The notes: generated by a model from the sequence alone, not told the origin. A stretch of DNA of 64,000 nt from Acidobacteriota bacterium (GCA_003225055.1 QIAU01000137.1:53218-117217), one strand, 5' to 3'; shown: positions 34,157-44,600, numbered from the stretch's first letter. Program-made: numbers and translations.

Positions 34157-34520
34157 ATGCGTCTCTTGAAATTTACATCCTTGCCGGCCCTCTTCCTGCT
34201 CACGGTTGGTTGGTCAATGGCTCGCCAACCCAAGTACGGGGTAGCTGACACTCAGAAAATCTCATTCGGGGAACCCCGTGAGGCTCGGCCACGTGGTCCT
34301 GCCCAAGGGTGAGTACAAAGTCCAGCACACCAGGGAAGGGGAAAACCACGTTATGGTCTTTAGCCAGTTACATACTTCCGAGCCTGCGACCGCCCTCGTG
34401 AAATGTCGGCTGGTGCCCTTAAAGGTGAAGGCGCCTGCTACGCAGCTCCTCTACGACCACAACGAGGCGAACAGGCATGTGCTTCAAGAATTGATTTTTT
34501 GTGGGGGATACCGCAAAGCA
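34157..34520 (+). pseudogene. Small secreted protein, frameshifted
   Basis: ATG 34157 has the strong site AAGGGAGG upstream and encodes a signal peptide (LLKFTSLPALFLLTVGWSMA) and ADTQKISFG. Then the frame is lost; after a shift near 34275 the matching continuation is PVRLGHVVLPKGEYKVQHTR, EGENHVMVFSQLHTSEPA and LVPLKVKAPATQLLYDHNEA. Together these form a protein of about 115 residues of a type common in acidobacteria (LPKGxYxVxH motif), of unknown role. The frameshifted product would end after about 50 residues. Confidence 0.7.
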
Positions 34521-34811
34521 CGTTTTCTAAGTCCTCCTTCTTGGGGCACAGGCCACGGGTCAGCCATCACAATGCGGCCAAAGACCTCGTAATCTGGCGA
34601 GAGAGGGGCTCAGGCCTTTTTGGCATCTCGAAACCCGATTTCTGGGTCTGCGCGCTGACCGAACCGGAGGCTCTTGGTCTCAGTACCTTCGGTACTATGG
34701 CAAACCACCTGGAAAGGAATTAGAATCCAACCCTCTGCGGGAACTTGGTCAGGGGAGTGCGCTGAATCCTCCCGGGGCAGAACATCATCCAAACTTGAGC
34801 GAGTTACACTC
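34521..34811. other. Leader region of lon
   Basis: About 290 bases between the decayed small gene and the lon ribosome-binding site. No gene is recognised. It probably holds the lon promoter; no heat-shock-type CIRCE or other named element was identified. Confidence 0.4.
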
Positions 34812-34821
34812 AAGGAGCAAT

Positions 34822-37266
34822 ATGGCACAACAAGCTCGAGCCGAACGTGCCGTTCCGAACAAGAATCGAGACAAGGATCAGCCCGAAGAGCGTTCTCTTC
34901 CGGTACTTCCCGTCCGCGACACCGTTCTCTTCCCTCATGCCGTACTCCCGCTGACCGTAGGGCGTGAAAGTTCGGTCCAACTCATCAATTCTCTGGGCGA
35001 AGACAAGACCATCATCGTGGTCGCCCAGCGGGAAGCGCGAGTCGACGCGCCCCAACCTACGGACCTTTATACCGTCGGCAGCCTGGCAGTCGTACATAAA
35101 GTCGTAAAGATGCCTAACCAAAGCCTTTTTGTCTTCGCCGAGGGCCTGGAGCGCGTGCGTCTTTCTGAATTTACCCAGCTAACTCCTTTCATGCGCGCAC
35201 GTGTCGATTCGGTGGCCGAATCGGTTCCTCCCAAAAGCTCCGAAGTGGAGGCGTTGCAGCGCAACGTGCTTACCCTGTTCCAGCAGATCGTGGCGGGGTC
35301 GCCGACCCTTTCCGATGAGCTTTCCACGGTGGCGATGAACGTCGAAGAGCCGGGCCGCCTGGTGGACTTCATCGCCTCGTCGCTGCCTTCTCTTTCCACT
35401 GCCGATAAGCAGGACGTGCTCGAGACCACCGACGTTCGTATTCGCCTGGAAAAGATCAATCAGCACCTGGCCAAGGAACTCGAGGTTCAGCAACTGCGCA
35501 ACAAGATCCAGTCGGAAGTGCAGGACCGGGTACAGCAGACGCAGCGCGAGTACTATCTGCGCGAGCAGATGAAGGCCATCCAGAAAGAACTCGGTGAGCA
35601 GGACGAGGGTGCGCGCGATACGGAAGACCTGCGGCAGAAAATCGAAGCTGCGGGCATGCCCGACGAAGTGAAAAAGGAGGCTCTGAAGGAACTCGGGCGG
35701 CTTTCCCGCATGTCGCCGATGGCAGCGGATTATTCTGTCACCCGCAACTATATCGAGTGGCTGGCGGTGCTGCCCTGGAACAAGACTTCCGGCGGCGAAG
35801 TGGATATTCCCAAGGCAAAAGAGATTCTGGACACCGATCACTACGACCTGCAAAAGGTAAAAGACCGCATTCTGGATTATCTATCCGTGCGCCGTCTGAA
35901 GCCCGGAATGAAGGGGCCTATCCTTTGCTTCGTTGGACCTCCGGGGGTTGGCAAAACGTCACTCGGCAAGTCCATTGCGCGAGCGCTGGGAAGGAAGTTT
36001 GTGCGTCTGTCCCTCGGCGGCGTGCATGACGAAGCCGAAATTCGTGGCCATCGCCGCACCTATATCGGGGCTCTCCCCGGTCAAATCATCCAGGGCATCC
36101 GCCGCGCTGAGACCAAGGACCCAGTGTTCATGCTGGACGAGATTGACAAGGTCGGACGCGATTTCCGCGGCGACCCGGCTTCGGCCCTGCTGGAGGCGCT
36201 CGATCCGGAGCAGAACGCCACCTTCCGTGATAACTACCTGGATGTGAGCTTCGACCTCTCCAAGGTGTTGTTCATCACGACGGCCAACATGCTCGACCCG
36301 ATCGCCGATCCTCTGCGCGACCGCATGGAAATCATCGAGCTGCAAGGCTACACCGAGGAAGAGAAGGTGCACATCGCGTTTCAATACTTGGTTCCCCGGC
36401 AGATTGAAGAGAACGGCATTACGCCCGAACAAATCGAATTTCCCCAAGAGGCGATCCAGACCCTGATTCGCCACTATACGCGCGAAGCCGGCGTACGCAA
36501 CCTGGAGCGCAACATTGGCACCATCTGCCGGAAGCAGGCGCGCCGGCTGGCGGAAGGCAAGACCGAAAAACTGGTGGTGACCCCGGACGTGATTCACGAG
36601 TTTCTCGGCGGAATCAAAGTCCGGGTGGAGGGCGAAATCGCGGAGCGCACCAAGCGTCCGGGCGTGGCCGTGGGTCTGGCTTGGACTCCGACCGGCGGCG
36701 ACGTGCTCTTCGTCGAGGCTAACCAGATGAAGGGCAAAGGTGGATTCACTATGACCGGCCAGATCGGCCAGGTCATGCAGGAGTCCATGCAGGCCGCTTT
36801 AACCTGGGTACGTTCCAACGCTGCGCGCTTAGGCATTTCGGAGAATTTCTTCGCCGAGCACGACATTCATATTCACGTGCCGGCCGGAGCCATACCGAAG
36901 GATGGGCCGTCAGCAGGTGTGACCATGGCTACCGCGTTGGTCTCCCTGCTGGCCGAGCGTCGTGTGCGGCCACTAACTGCGATGACGGGAGAGATCACGC
37001 TCAGCGGCAACGTCCTGCCAGTCGGTGGAATCAAGGAAAAAGTCCTGGCCGCGAAACGCGCCGGTGTCCACGACATTCTTCTTCCGGCCGAAAACCAGAT
37101 GAACGTCGAGGAAGATCTAACCGGCGAACAGCTGGAGAACATCAACATTCATTACGTGAAGACGATCGAGGAAGTGCTTCAGGTCGCCCTGCCATCCACG
37201 CCGCGCGAAGAGAGGCTGGACGCGGAAGAGCGGGAAAAGGTTCTGAGCACGCAACCCGTCGCCTGA
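34822..37266 (+). CDS. lon: ATP-dependent protease LonA
   Basis: 814 residues. ATG 34822 is preferred because AAGGAG (34812-34817) lies four bases upstream; an upstream in-frame start at 34795 lacks one. N-terminal substrate-binding domain LPVLPVRDTVLFPHAVLPL; coiled coil around REYYLREQMKAIQKELGEQD; AAA+ module with Walker A GPPGVGKTSLGKS, Walker B VFMLDEIDK and arginine-finger region; C-terminal Ser-Lys protease with PKDGPSAGVTMATALVSLL (catalytic Ser) and VGGIKEKVLAAKRAG (catalytic Lys). It degrades misfolded and regulatory proteins in the cytoplasm. Single gene, fully intact. Confidence 0.97.
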   Translation: MAQQARAERAVPNKNRDKDQPEERSLPVLPVRDTVLFPHAVLPLTVGRESSVQLINSLGEDKTIIVVAQREARVDAPQPTDLYTVGSLAVVHKVVKMPNQSLFVFAEGLERVRLSEFTQLTPFMRARVDSVAESVPPKSSEVEALQRNVLTLFQQIVAGSPTLSDELSTVAMNVEEPGRLVDFIASSLPSLSTADKQDVLETTDVRIRLEKINQHLAKELEVQQLRNKIQSEVQDRVQQTQREYYLREQMKAIQKELGEQDEGARDTEDLRQKIEAAGMPDEVKKEALKELGRLSRMSPMAADYSVTRNYIEWLAVLPWNKTSGGEVDIPKAKEILDTDHYDLQKVKDRILDYLSVRRLKPGMKGPILCFVGPPGVGKTSLGKSIARALGRKFVRLSLGGVHDEAEIRGHRRTYIGALPGQIIQGIRRAETKDPVFMLDEIDKVGRDFRGDPASALLEALDPEQNATFRDNYLDVSFDLSKVLFITTANMLDPIADPLRDRMEIIELQGYTEEEKVHIAFQYLVPRQIEENGITPEQIEFPQEAIQTLIRHYTREAGVRNLERNIGTICRKQARRLAEGKTEKLVVTPDVIHEFLGGIKVRVEGEIAERTKRPGVAVGLAWTPTGGDVLFVEANQMKGKGGFTMTGQIGQVMQESMQAALTWVRSNAARLGISENFFAEHDIHIHVPAGAIPKDGPSAGVTMATALVSLLAERRVRPLTAMTGEITLSGNVLPVGGIKEKVLAAKRAGVHDILLPAENQMNVEEDLTGEQLENINIHYVKTIEEVLQVALPSTPREERLDAEEREKVLSTQPVA

Positions 37267-37356
37267 TGCCGGCGATCGGTGTTCAGTTGTGAATTGCCGG
37301 TCCCGAAACGGACTGGCATTTGCCTTTGCATACACAGTGGCAAAACGATATCCTCC

Positions 37357-37920
37357 ATGAACCTTCTGCACCGGTGGATTTGCCATTCCGAAAACTGGAA
37401 GAACCAGCTGCGCGACGAGATGGTGCCGTGGGTTCTCGAGGGGCTCGACCTTGGGCCCGATGTGCTGGAACTCGGTCCCGGTCCAGGTTTCACCACTGAT
37501 CTTCTCCGCCAGCGTTGTCGGCACCTGACCGCCATCGAAATTGATGCCAACTACGCCCGTCCCCTCGAAGAACGGCTGCGGGAAGCGAATGTGAAGATCG
37601 TGCACGCCGACGCCACCGCCATGCCTCTCCCCGATCAGGCGTTCTCCGGCGCGGTTGCTTTCACGATGCTCCACCACGTCCCATCAGAGCAGTTGCAGGA
37701 TCGGCTTTTCCACGAGGTCCATCGCGTCCTCCGGCCGGGTGCGGTGTTTGCCGGAACGGACAGCATTCGCAGGGTTTTTCTGCGTCTGGCGCATATCGGA
37801 GACACCTATGTGCCGATCGACTATCACACACTGCGCGCCCGACTTGAGATTGCGGGCTTTACTGATGTGGAGATTGCCAGGGGAAAGAAGAGATTTCGTT
37901 TTCGAGCGCGGCGAGCCTGA
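37357..37920 (+). CDS. Class I SAM-dependent methyltransferase
   Basis: 187 residues from ATG 37357 (MNLLHRWICHSENW); the frame could begin at 37279 but those residues look non-coding. SAM-binding motif I is VLELGPGPGFTTDLL, motif II LTAIEIDANYARPLEER, followed by VKIVHADATAMPLPDQAFSG and VAFTMLHHV. The substrate is not apparent; the ending RGKKRFRFRARRA is very basic. It follows lon by about 90 bases. Confidence 0.88.
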   Translation: MNLLHRWICHSENWKNQLRDEMVPWVLEGLDLGPDVLELGPGPGFTTDLLRQRCRHLTAIEIDANYARPLEERLREANVKIVHADATAMPLPDQAFSGAVAFTMLHHVPSEQLQDRLFHEVHRVLRPGAVFAGTDSIRRVFLRLAHIGDTYVPIDYHTLRARLEIAGFTDVEIARGKKRFRFRARRA

Positions 37921-37930
37921 CTCCCTTCCC

Positions 37931-39400
37931 TTAAACCGCGGCTGACTCGGTTCTCGGGTTAGCAGGGAACCAGGCCTCGATCACGGTTCCCGGTTCACCA
38001 TTGCTGATACTGAGGTCTCCTCCAAACTGGCGTGTGCGCTCCCGCATGCCACCAATGCCCACCCCAACCGCGGCTGAAAGTTTGCGCTGAACGTCGAGTG
38101 GGATCCCTTTTCCGTAATCACGAATACGGACGCAAGCGCGGCCCGCGTTTTGCTCCACCAGGACGTCTGCGGTTTTGCTGCCCGAGTGGCGATACACGTT
38201 GGTGAGCGCCTCTTGCACGATCCGAAAAATCGAAGTTTCAATTTCGGAGGCCAGTCGCGGGAACTTGGGTGGCCGGATTTCCAGGTTGACCGTAATGTTG
38301 GAGCGCTTGGAAACGCCGTCTACGTACCACTGCAGGGCCGGAACCAGTCCGGCATCATCGAGGAGCGGTGGGTGCAGCAAATACGATAGGCTTCGGACAC
38401 CCTGCAGCACCCGCTCGCCTAATTGCAGCGCTTCTTCCAGACCCTCCTTGGCCGCCGGTACAAGATTGCCTTGCAGCAGGGTAGACTCCAGCATCATCTT
38501 CATGGCGCTGAGTTCCTGGCTCAGGCTCTCGTGCAATTCGCGTGCGATCCGGCGGCGCTCTTCATCCTGGACCCGCAGCAGTCGTCCGGAGAGCTCGCGC
38601 AGGCGGCCCTCCAGCTCTCGGCGCTGGGTCATGTCGCGGGTAATTTTGGAGAAGCCGTAGAGCTTCCCCTTAGCGTCTCGCAGCGCCGTGATCATCACAC
38701 TCGACCAGAACCGGGATTCATCCTTGCGGACCCGCCAGTTTTCATCTTCAAATTGGCCCGCCTGGGTTGCGACTTCCAGTTCGTGGGCCGGCCAGTTCCT
38801 CTGGGTCGCTTCTTCCGGGTAAAATTTCGAGAAGTGCTGGCCGATGATCTCGGCGGGCTTATATCCGATGATGCGCTCGGCGCCCGCATTCCAGGTGACT
38901 ACATATCCCGTGGGGTCGAGCAGGAAAATGGCGTAGTCTTTTACCCCTTCGACGAGGAGACGATACCGTTCTTCGGTCTCACGCAATGCCTGCTCGGCCC
39001 GCCGGCGAACGCTCAAATCCCGCGTGATTTTCGCAAATCCGCGCAAAGAGCCATCTCGCTCTCGCAGCGCGGTAATGACGACGCTCGCCCAAAACTGCGA
39101 ACCATCCTTGCGGACTCGCCAGCCCTCGTCCGCAAAGCGACCCTCTATGGCGGCGACTTTTAATTCGTGCTCTGGCCAGCCGCTCGCTGTTGTCTCGGGC
39201 GGGTAAAAGACTGAGAAGTGTTTTCCAATGATTTCGTCGGCTGTATAGCCTTTGATCCGCTCTGCGCCGGCGTTCCAACTGGCGATGTGTCCTTTGGGGT
39301 CGAGTACGAAGATAGCGTAGTCCTTAATCGTCTCCACCAACAAGCGAAAGGTATCTTCGCGGCGCAGGAGACTCTCTTGGGCTCGATGCCGCCGGTTCAT
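37931..39400 (-). CDS. Sensor histidine kinase with two tandem PAS domains (NarL-type partner)
   Basis: 489 residues from ATG 39400. PAS1 (about 16-130) and PAS2 (about 144-258) are strikingly alike: KDYAIFVLDPKGHIASWNAG against KDYAIFLLDPTGYVVTWNAG, and GFAKITRD against GFSKITRD, 128 residues apart, so they arose by duplication. Next is a HisKA_3 dimerisation domain with the phosphorylated His290 (DEERRRIARELHESLSQE), and an ATPase domain with EALTNVYRHSGSKTADV, RDYGKGI and GVGIGGMRERTRQFGG. No membrane helix: a cytoplasmic sensor. No response regulator gene is adjacent, so it is an orphan. Divergent from moaDE. Confidence 0.92.
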   Translation of the reverse strand: MNRRHRAQESLLRREDTFRLLVETIKDYAIFVLDPKGHIASWNAGAERIKGYTADEIIGKHFSVFYPPETTASGWPEHELKVAAIEGRFADEGWRVRKDGSQFWASVVITALRERDGSLRGFAKITRDLSVRRRAEQALRETEERYRLLVEGVKDYAIFLLDPTGYVVTWNAGAERIIGYKPAEIIGQHFSKFYPEEATQRNWPAHELEVATQAGQFEDENWRVRKDESRFWSSVMITALRDAKGKLYGFSKITRDMTQRRELEGRLRELSGRLLRVQDEERRRIARELHESLSQELSAMKMMLESTLLQGNLVPAAKEGLEEALQLGERVLQGVRSLSYLLHPPLLDDAGLVPALQWYVDGVSKRSNITVNLEIRPPKFPRLASEIETSIFRIVQEALTNVYRHSGSKTADVLVEQNAGRACVRIRDYGKGIPLDVQRKLSAAVGVGIGGMRERTRQFGGDLSISNGEPGTVIEAWFPANPRTESAAV

Positions 39401-39555
39401 CTCGGTCTTTTGATTATGGGTCTGCAAATTGGGTGGCAACTCTACTCTCAATTATGGGGCAGGCGAAAATTGTCTTGCCCGGTTTAGTCTCTGCTCATCG
39501 GCGGGATGTGGGAGCTAATCTACTTTTTCTAAAGTACATCCGTCGTCCGCGTCTA

Positions 39556-39571
39556 TACAGTGAACACTGTA
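39556..39571. promoter_or_regulatory. Inverted repeat TACAGTG-AA-CACTGTA, possible operator
   Basis: Perfect 7-bp arms with a 2-base spacer in the 300-base divergent region between the histidine kinase and moaDE. It contains the TACA...TGTA frame used by BlaI/CopY-type repressors, though their usual spacing is shorter. No such repressor gene is in the window. Confidence 0.45.
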
Positions 39572-39701
39572 GGTATGCAGTCGAGCCCATTAGAATCATT
39601 GAGATGGGTGTATCGATCGTGCTCCTTTCGATAACCGAACGCTTTCAAGCGGCCCGTCATCGCCCGCGCTAAACTAGCTACGGCCGGAGCCACCTTTTCT
39701 G

Positions 39702-40412
39702 ATGCGGATTCGCGTCCTATTTTTCGGCCTGCTGAAAGACCTCGCGGGTCGGGCAAACGACTGTCTCGATCTGCCCGAAGGCGCGACCGTCGACGAGCTT
39801 CTAAAGCACTATTCAGTCAGCATTCCGCATTTTAAGGACTTACTACCGTCGGTTGCCCTTTCTGTCAACCGGCAGTACGCTGGGCCGAATGTGAAGTTGA
39901 AAGCCGATGACGAGGTCGCCTTATTGCCGCCGGTCAGCGGAGGCACTCCCCGGGTTCTCCTGGTGCGGGAGAAGATTGATACCCAGGGCGCCCTGGAGAG
40001 CATTAAGCGGCCGGAAGACGGAGCCGCAGTCGTATTCGAAGGCGTAGTTCGTAACAACACCCGCGGACGGCCGACGCTCTATCTAGAATACGAGTCTTAT
40101 GAGGACATGGCCTTAAAAGAGCTGGGAACGCTGGTCGAGCAGGCGCTGGCCCAGTTCAAGGTGCGCGACGTCACGATTATCCACCGCCTCGGTCGCCTGG
40201 AGATTGGCGAGACCAGCGTTCTGATCGTGGTTGCCGCGGCCCACCGCGGCGTCGCCTTCGACGCCTGTCGCTGGCTGATTGATGCTCTTAAGCGAACGGT
40301 CCCCATCTGGAAGAAAGAGTATTTCGAAGACGGCGCGGTTTGGGCCGATGGCGAGCCATTTCCCGCCGATATTCGAGCGGGCACCCATTCTCAACGCCCG
40401 GCATCTAAATGA
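39702..40412 (+). CDS. MoaD-MoaE fusion: molybdopterin synthase in one chain
   Basis: 236 residues. Residues 1-81 are MoaD (ubiquitin-like sulfur carrier): MRIRVLFFGLLKDLAGRAN, then LLPPVSGG with the Gly80-Gly81 pair that must be a free C terminus to form the thiocarboxylate. Residues 82-236 are MoaE: AAVVFEGVVRNNTRGRPTLY, VTIIHRLGRLEIGETSVLIV, AHRGVAFDACRWLIDALKRT and VPIWKKEYFEDGAVW, with the catalytic Lys region intact. Molybdopterin synthase adds the dithiolene sulfurs to precursor Z. In mycobacterial MoaX, a similar fusion, the chain is cleaved after the Gly-Gly; the same is expected here. It starts with ATG 39702 and precedes the VWA gene by 12 bases. Confidence 0.92.
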   Translation: MRIRVLFFGLLKDLAGRANDCLDLPEGATVDELLKHYSVSIPHFKDLLPSVALSVNRQYAGPNVKLKADDEVALLPPVSGGTPRVLLVREKIDTQGALESIKRPEDGAAVVFEGVVRNNTRGRPTLYLEYESYEDMALKELGTLVEQALAQFKVRDVTIIHRLGRLEIGETSVLIVVAAAHRGVAFDACRWLIDALKRTVPIWKKEYFEDGAVWADGEPFPADIRAGTHSQRPASK

Positions 40413-40424
40413 CCGTTCCTTACC

Positions 40425-41342
40425 ATGAAAAATCTGGCCGCAATGGCCTTGGTGCTCGCGACCTCCCTTTATTGCTTCCCCCAGGAGACTTCGTCCACCC
40501 TGAAGGTGGACGTCAAACTGGTCACGGTGTTCGTTACCGTAATCGACGAGCACGGCGCCCCCGTAGCCAGCCTGAAGAAAGAAAATTTCACATTGCAAGA
40601 AGATGGCCGTGAGCAGAAGCTCGCCGTTTTTGATCGCGAGTCTGAGTTGCCGCTGTCCATCGTTCTGGCGATAGATACCAGTCTGAGCACGCGTCGCGAC
40701 CTGCCGCTCGAACTCGCGTCCGCCCGACGTTTTGCCGGCACGATTCTGCGCCCGGTCGACGCCTTGGCGCTTTATAGCTTCAGCGAAGTCGTCAGCGAAG
40801 TCGTACCGTTCACCTCCGATTTGAAGAGGATTGACCGCGGGGTGGACCGGATTCCCCTGGGCTCAGCGACGGCACTCTACGACGCTCTCTATTTGGGGGC
40901 CCAGACGCTCGATCGGCGGCAAGGACGAAAAGTGTTGGTTGTAATCACAGATGGCGGGGACACAGTCAGCAAGGTGAACTACAAAGACGCAGTGCGGGCC
41001 GCCCAGGAAGCGGAAGCCATCGTTTACTCCATTATCGTCGTGCCGGTCGAGGCCAGCGCCGGCCGCGACACCGGCGGCGAGCACGCCCTGATCCAGCTTT
41101 CCGAAGACACCGGGGGCAAGTATTTCTATGCCAGCTCGCTGCCGCAACTAAACGACGCTTTCCATCAGATCAGCGATGAACTCCGCACCCAGTACCTGCT
41201 GGCTTACTACCCCGCACAAAAACTCTCCGGTTCCGAATTCCGCCGCATCCAGGTGAGTCTGGAAGGGGTCCCTGCCAGCGTGAATTACAGGGTGCGGCAC
41301 CGGAGCGGGTATTACACGTGGAAAGAAAATCGGATGAGGTAA
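40425..41342 (+). CDS. VWA domain-containing protein (acidobacterial VWFA-related type)
   Basis: 305 residues: signal peptide (MKNLAAMALVLATSLYCFPQ), a beta strand region VDVKLVTVFVTVIDEHGAPV, then a von Willebrand A domain with the metal-ion-dependent adhesion motif as DTSLS (LSIVLAIDTSLSTRRDLPLE), GSATALYDALYLGAQ and KVLVVITDGGDTVSK. The C-terminal part, LRTQYLLAYYPAQKL and YRVRHRSGYYTWKEN, is typical of the VWFA-related acidobacterial family. Secreted, probably protein-protein binding; function unknown. Confidence 0.9.
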   Translation: MKNLAAMALVLATSLYCFPQETSSTLKVDVKLVTVFVTVIDEHGAPVASLKKENFTLQEDGREQKLAVFDRESELPLSIVLAIDTSLSTRRDLPLELASARRFAGTILRPVDALALYSFSEVVSEVVPFTSDLKRIDRGVDRIPLGSATALYDALYLGAQTLDRRQGRKVLVVITDGGDTVSKVNYKDAVRAAQEAEAIVYSIIVVPVEASAGRDTGGEHALIQLSEDTGGKYFYASSLPQLNDAFHQISDELRTQYLLAYYPAQKLSGSEFRRIQVSLEGVPASVNYRVRHRSGYYTWKENRMR

Positions 41343-41641
41343 TGCGGCAGTTGTGGCGCGGTCTGCGTACCATTTCCTGAAAATCTGAAAAATCTAAATA
41401 TGGAATTTGGGATACGGAGTTCGGGAGAACCGCTCCTCGCGCAGGTCGATTCTTTGCAAGTGATTGAATTTAAAACCAAAGATTTTGCGAGCCTCGGCTG
41501 GACTCTGGATTGCATGTCATACCGAAGAATCCCTCTGTTCACTCTTCGGAAGGCTCCCGTCGTTTGGGCGGGCCCTGTACCGTTTCCGTTTCGTGAGCCG
41601 TAGAAAAATGAAACGTTTTGAAATTTCGGGAAGGAAGGTGG
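41343..41641. other. Leader region before the second TonB receptor
   Basis: About 300 bases with no recognised gene. It should contain the receptor promoter. The last bases, GGGAAGGAAGGTGG, are a strong ribosome-binding region. Confidence 0.45.
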
Positions 41642-44600
41642 ATGATGTCGTCTAATTTCAGCTCTCCTTGTTGGGTCGCCAGACGATTCTGTCTGATCGC
41701 GCTGATACTGTTATTGTCAACCGCATCCCTGCTCGCACAGACCACCGTGGGTACCGGTAGTCTTGTCGGCACGGTGACCGACCCATCCGGGGCGGTAGTG
41801 AGCGGCGCAAAGGTAACGATCACAAATATGGCTACCGGACAGGCGACTGCGCTGACCACGAACCCCGCTGGCGCCTATAACTCCGGATCGCTAGCCCCCG
41901 GGCAATTCAAGGTGCAAATCTCGGCTAAGGGCTTCAGCTCGGTGATCCAGATAGTGACCGTCCTGGTGGGCAACACGGCGACCGCCAACGCGAGATTGCA
42001 GCTCGGCCAGGAAAGCCAAGTTATCGAGGTGCAAGCGGGCGCTGTAGCGGTCAACACCGAGCAAGCCGCAGTGCAAGGGGTTATCAATTCGACCCAAATC
42101 GAGAACCTTCCATTGGGTGGCCGTAACTTCCTCGATCTAGCCCAGCTCGAGCCGGGTGTGCAAATCCAAGACGGGCAGAACTTTGATCCCACGAAGGCAG
42201 GGTACTCCTCCATCTCGTTCGGCGGCCGCTTTGGCCGCACCGCCCGCATCGCCGTGGATGGTGTCGATATCAGTGATGAGACGGTCGGTACTACCACACA
42301 GGATATTCCGGCCAGCGCCATCGACCAGTTTCAGCTCAGCCAGTCCTCTCTTGATCTTTCGAACGATCTAACTTCCTCCGGCGCCGTCAACGTCAGCACG
42401 AAATCAGGAACGAACACCTATCACGGCCAGGCCTTCGACCTGTTCCGCGACCGAAGTGTGGGCGGAGCCTCGACGCCCGGTGGTCAGGCGCTGCCCTTCC
42501 AGCGTTCCCAGTATGGCGGGAACCTTGGCGGACCCATCATCAAGGACAAGATGTTCTTCTTCGCGGACGGTGAGCGCACCAAGCAGGATTCGTTCACGCC
42601 TGTCTTGTTTCCGGCTCCGTTTGACGTCTACAACGGTGGTATCGGAGTGCCTTTCCGTGACGACGAACTATTGGGAAAAGTTGACTACACTCTGGGGCAC
42701 AGCGCCCGGGCTTTCTACCGGTACGACTACTTCAAGAACTCGCTGCCCGCTACCTTCGGATTCGGATACTCCCTCTACACGAATCAGGATATTACGCGCA
42801 CTCACGTACTTGGAGTTGACTTCAACACTGGAAGTCTCACCCATAGTGTCCGCTTCTCGTTCCTGAAATTCCAAAACCAGATCAAGGACGCCACTGCGGG
42901 ATCGAGTCTGGTGTTTTGCTGTAACGGAGTCGAGCTGAATGCTTTGGGTAACGGATTTTACGCAGGACCCAATTTACTCGCGCCACAAAGCACCCCGCAA
43001 TCCAACCACCAGGTTAAGTACGATGGCAGCAAGTCCGTTGGCTCCCACATTGTCCGTTATGGCTTCGCCTGGAACCATATTCAGGGCGGTGGTTTTGCCG
43101 ATTTCTTCGGGCTGGCCCCGCGCATCTCGTGGCACCAGACGGCGGCAAACCAGGACTTCGCGGCCACCGGGCCATTTCCTGGAGGCGCGTCCAATCCGCT
43201 GAACTATCCGGCCGAGAGAGTCCGGTATGGCAACGGTTTGGGGTTCAACACGCTGGCACCGGCACTGGGTTTCCCGGCTGGCGGGCTAGGGCCGGACAAC
43301 CGTATCGGCTGGTACATTGGCGATGCCTGGAAAATCAAGTCCAACTTCACCTTGAGCTTGGGCTTGCGCTACGACCGCGACACCGGTCGTACTGACAGCG
43401 ACTTGCCGGCCGATCCGAAGATTAATGCTGCCTTCCCGGGCTGGGGTAACCAGGTCCAGCAGCCCAACACGAATTTTGCCCCCCAGTTAGGCATTGTCTG
43501 GGATCCCCGGAACGACGGCAAGACCGTAATTCGCGGCGGGGCTGGTCTCTATTACGAGAACATCATCTTTAACAACGTTCTCTTTGACCGGCCGCTGCGT
43601 TTGCTGACGGGAGCCTTCAATCAGACCCCGTACGGCTGTTTCAGCGGTATACCCCAACCTGTGCCGGTGGCGAGCGGCACCATCACTCCCCCTGCCAGCT
43701 CCTGCGGTCTCAAAGTCCACGCTGGCGACGCCATCCCCTCGATCCTGGCGTTCTGGAACCAGTACAAAGCGGGAAATCCGTTGGATCTTCAGGCTGCAAA
43801 TCCCAACTACATTGGTAACTTCCTGGATGCCGGGTTGGGTGTCCCACTGGGACTCATAGCCCCAGGCTACAAAACCCCGCGCTCGCTGCAGATCAACTTC
43901 GGCATCCAGCGTGAGATTCGGCACGGCATGGTGTTCAGTGCCGACTACTTGCGGAACGTCGAGACCCACTCGTTGCTAGGCATTGACATCAACCACGACG
44001 GGGACGTCAAGAACTTCAACCTTGCCAATGCTCAAGCCGCGATTGCGACCACCTTGGCGAACTGCGGGGTCGGGAGCATCGACCAGGCCATTATTCTCTG
44101 CCCTTCCAACCCCACCGGCGGAATGGGTGCTTACACACCAAGATCCGCGACCATGGCCGATTTCGGGAACAACGGGCTCGCCTCAGCCTCCGATTTCGGG
44201 CAAGATTGCCTGAATGCCATCGGAGCTCCTTGTGCCTTCCCCGGGAAAAATGCAGGCCAGGCCGTGTCCTTATTCTTGCAGCCGATCGGGCGCTCGGTTT
44301 ACAACGCTCTCCAGATGAAGCTGGTACAGAACGTGGCCAACCCGATGCGCGGCGTGAAGGCTCTGAACTTCCAGGTTGCCTACAGCTTGTCCCGCTTCGA
44401 GAACTCTGGCGGCGCCCAGGTAAATGGAACGACGGGGGACAACGATCAGGACTTTGTCTTGCAATCGGCGGACAACAATGCGCCTAACCGCTACTTTGGA
44501 CCTTCACTGATGGACCGCACCCACCAGATTTCGTTTGGGGGTTACGCGGACCTGCCAGGGAAGTTCCACCTGGGGCTGGTTTCCCATTTCTACAGCCCAC

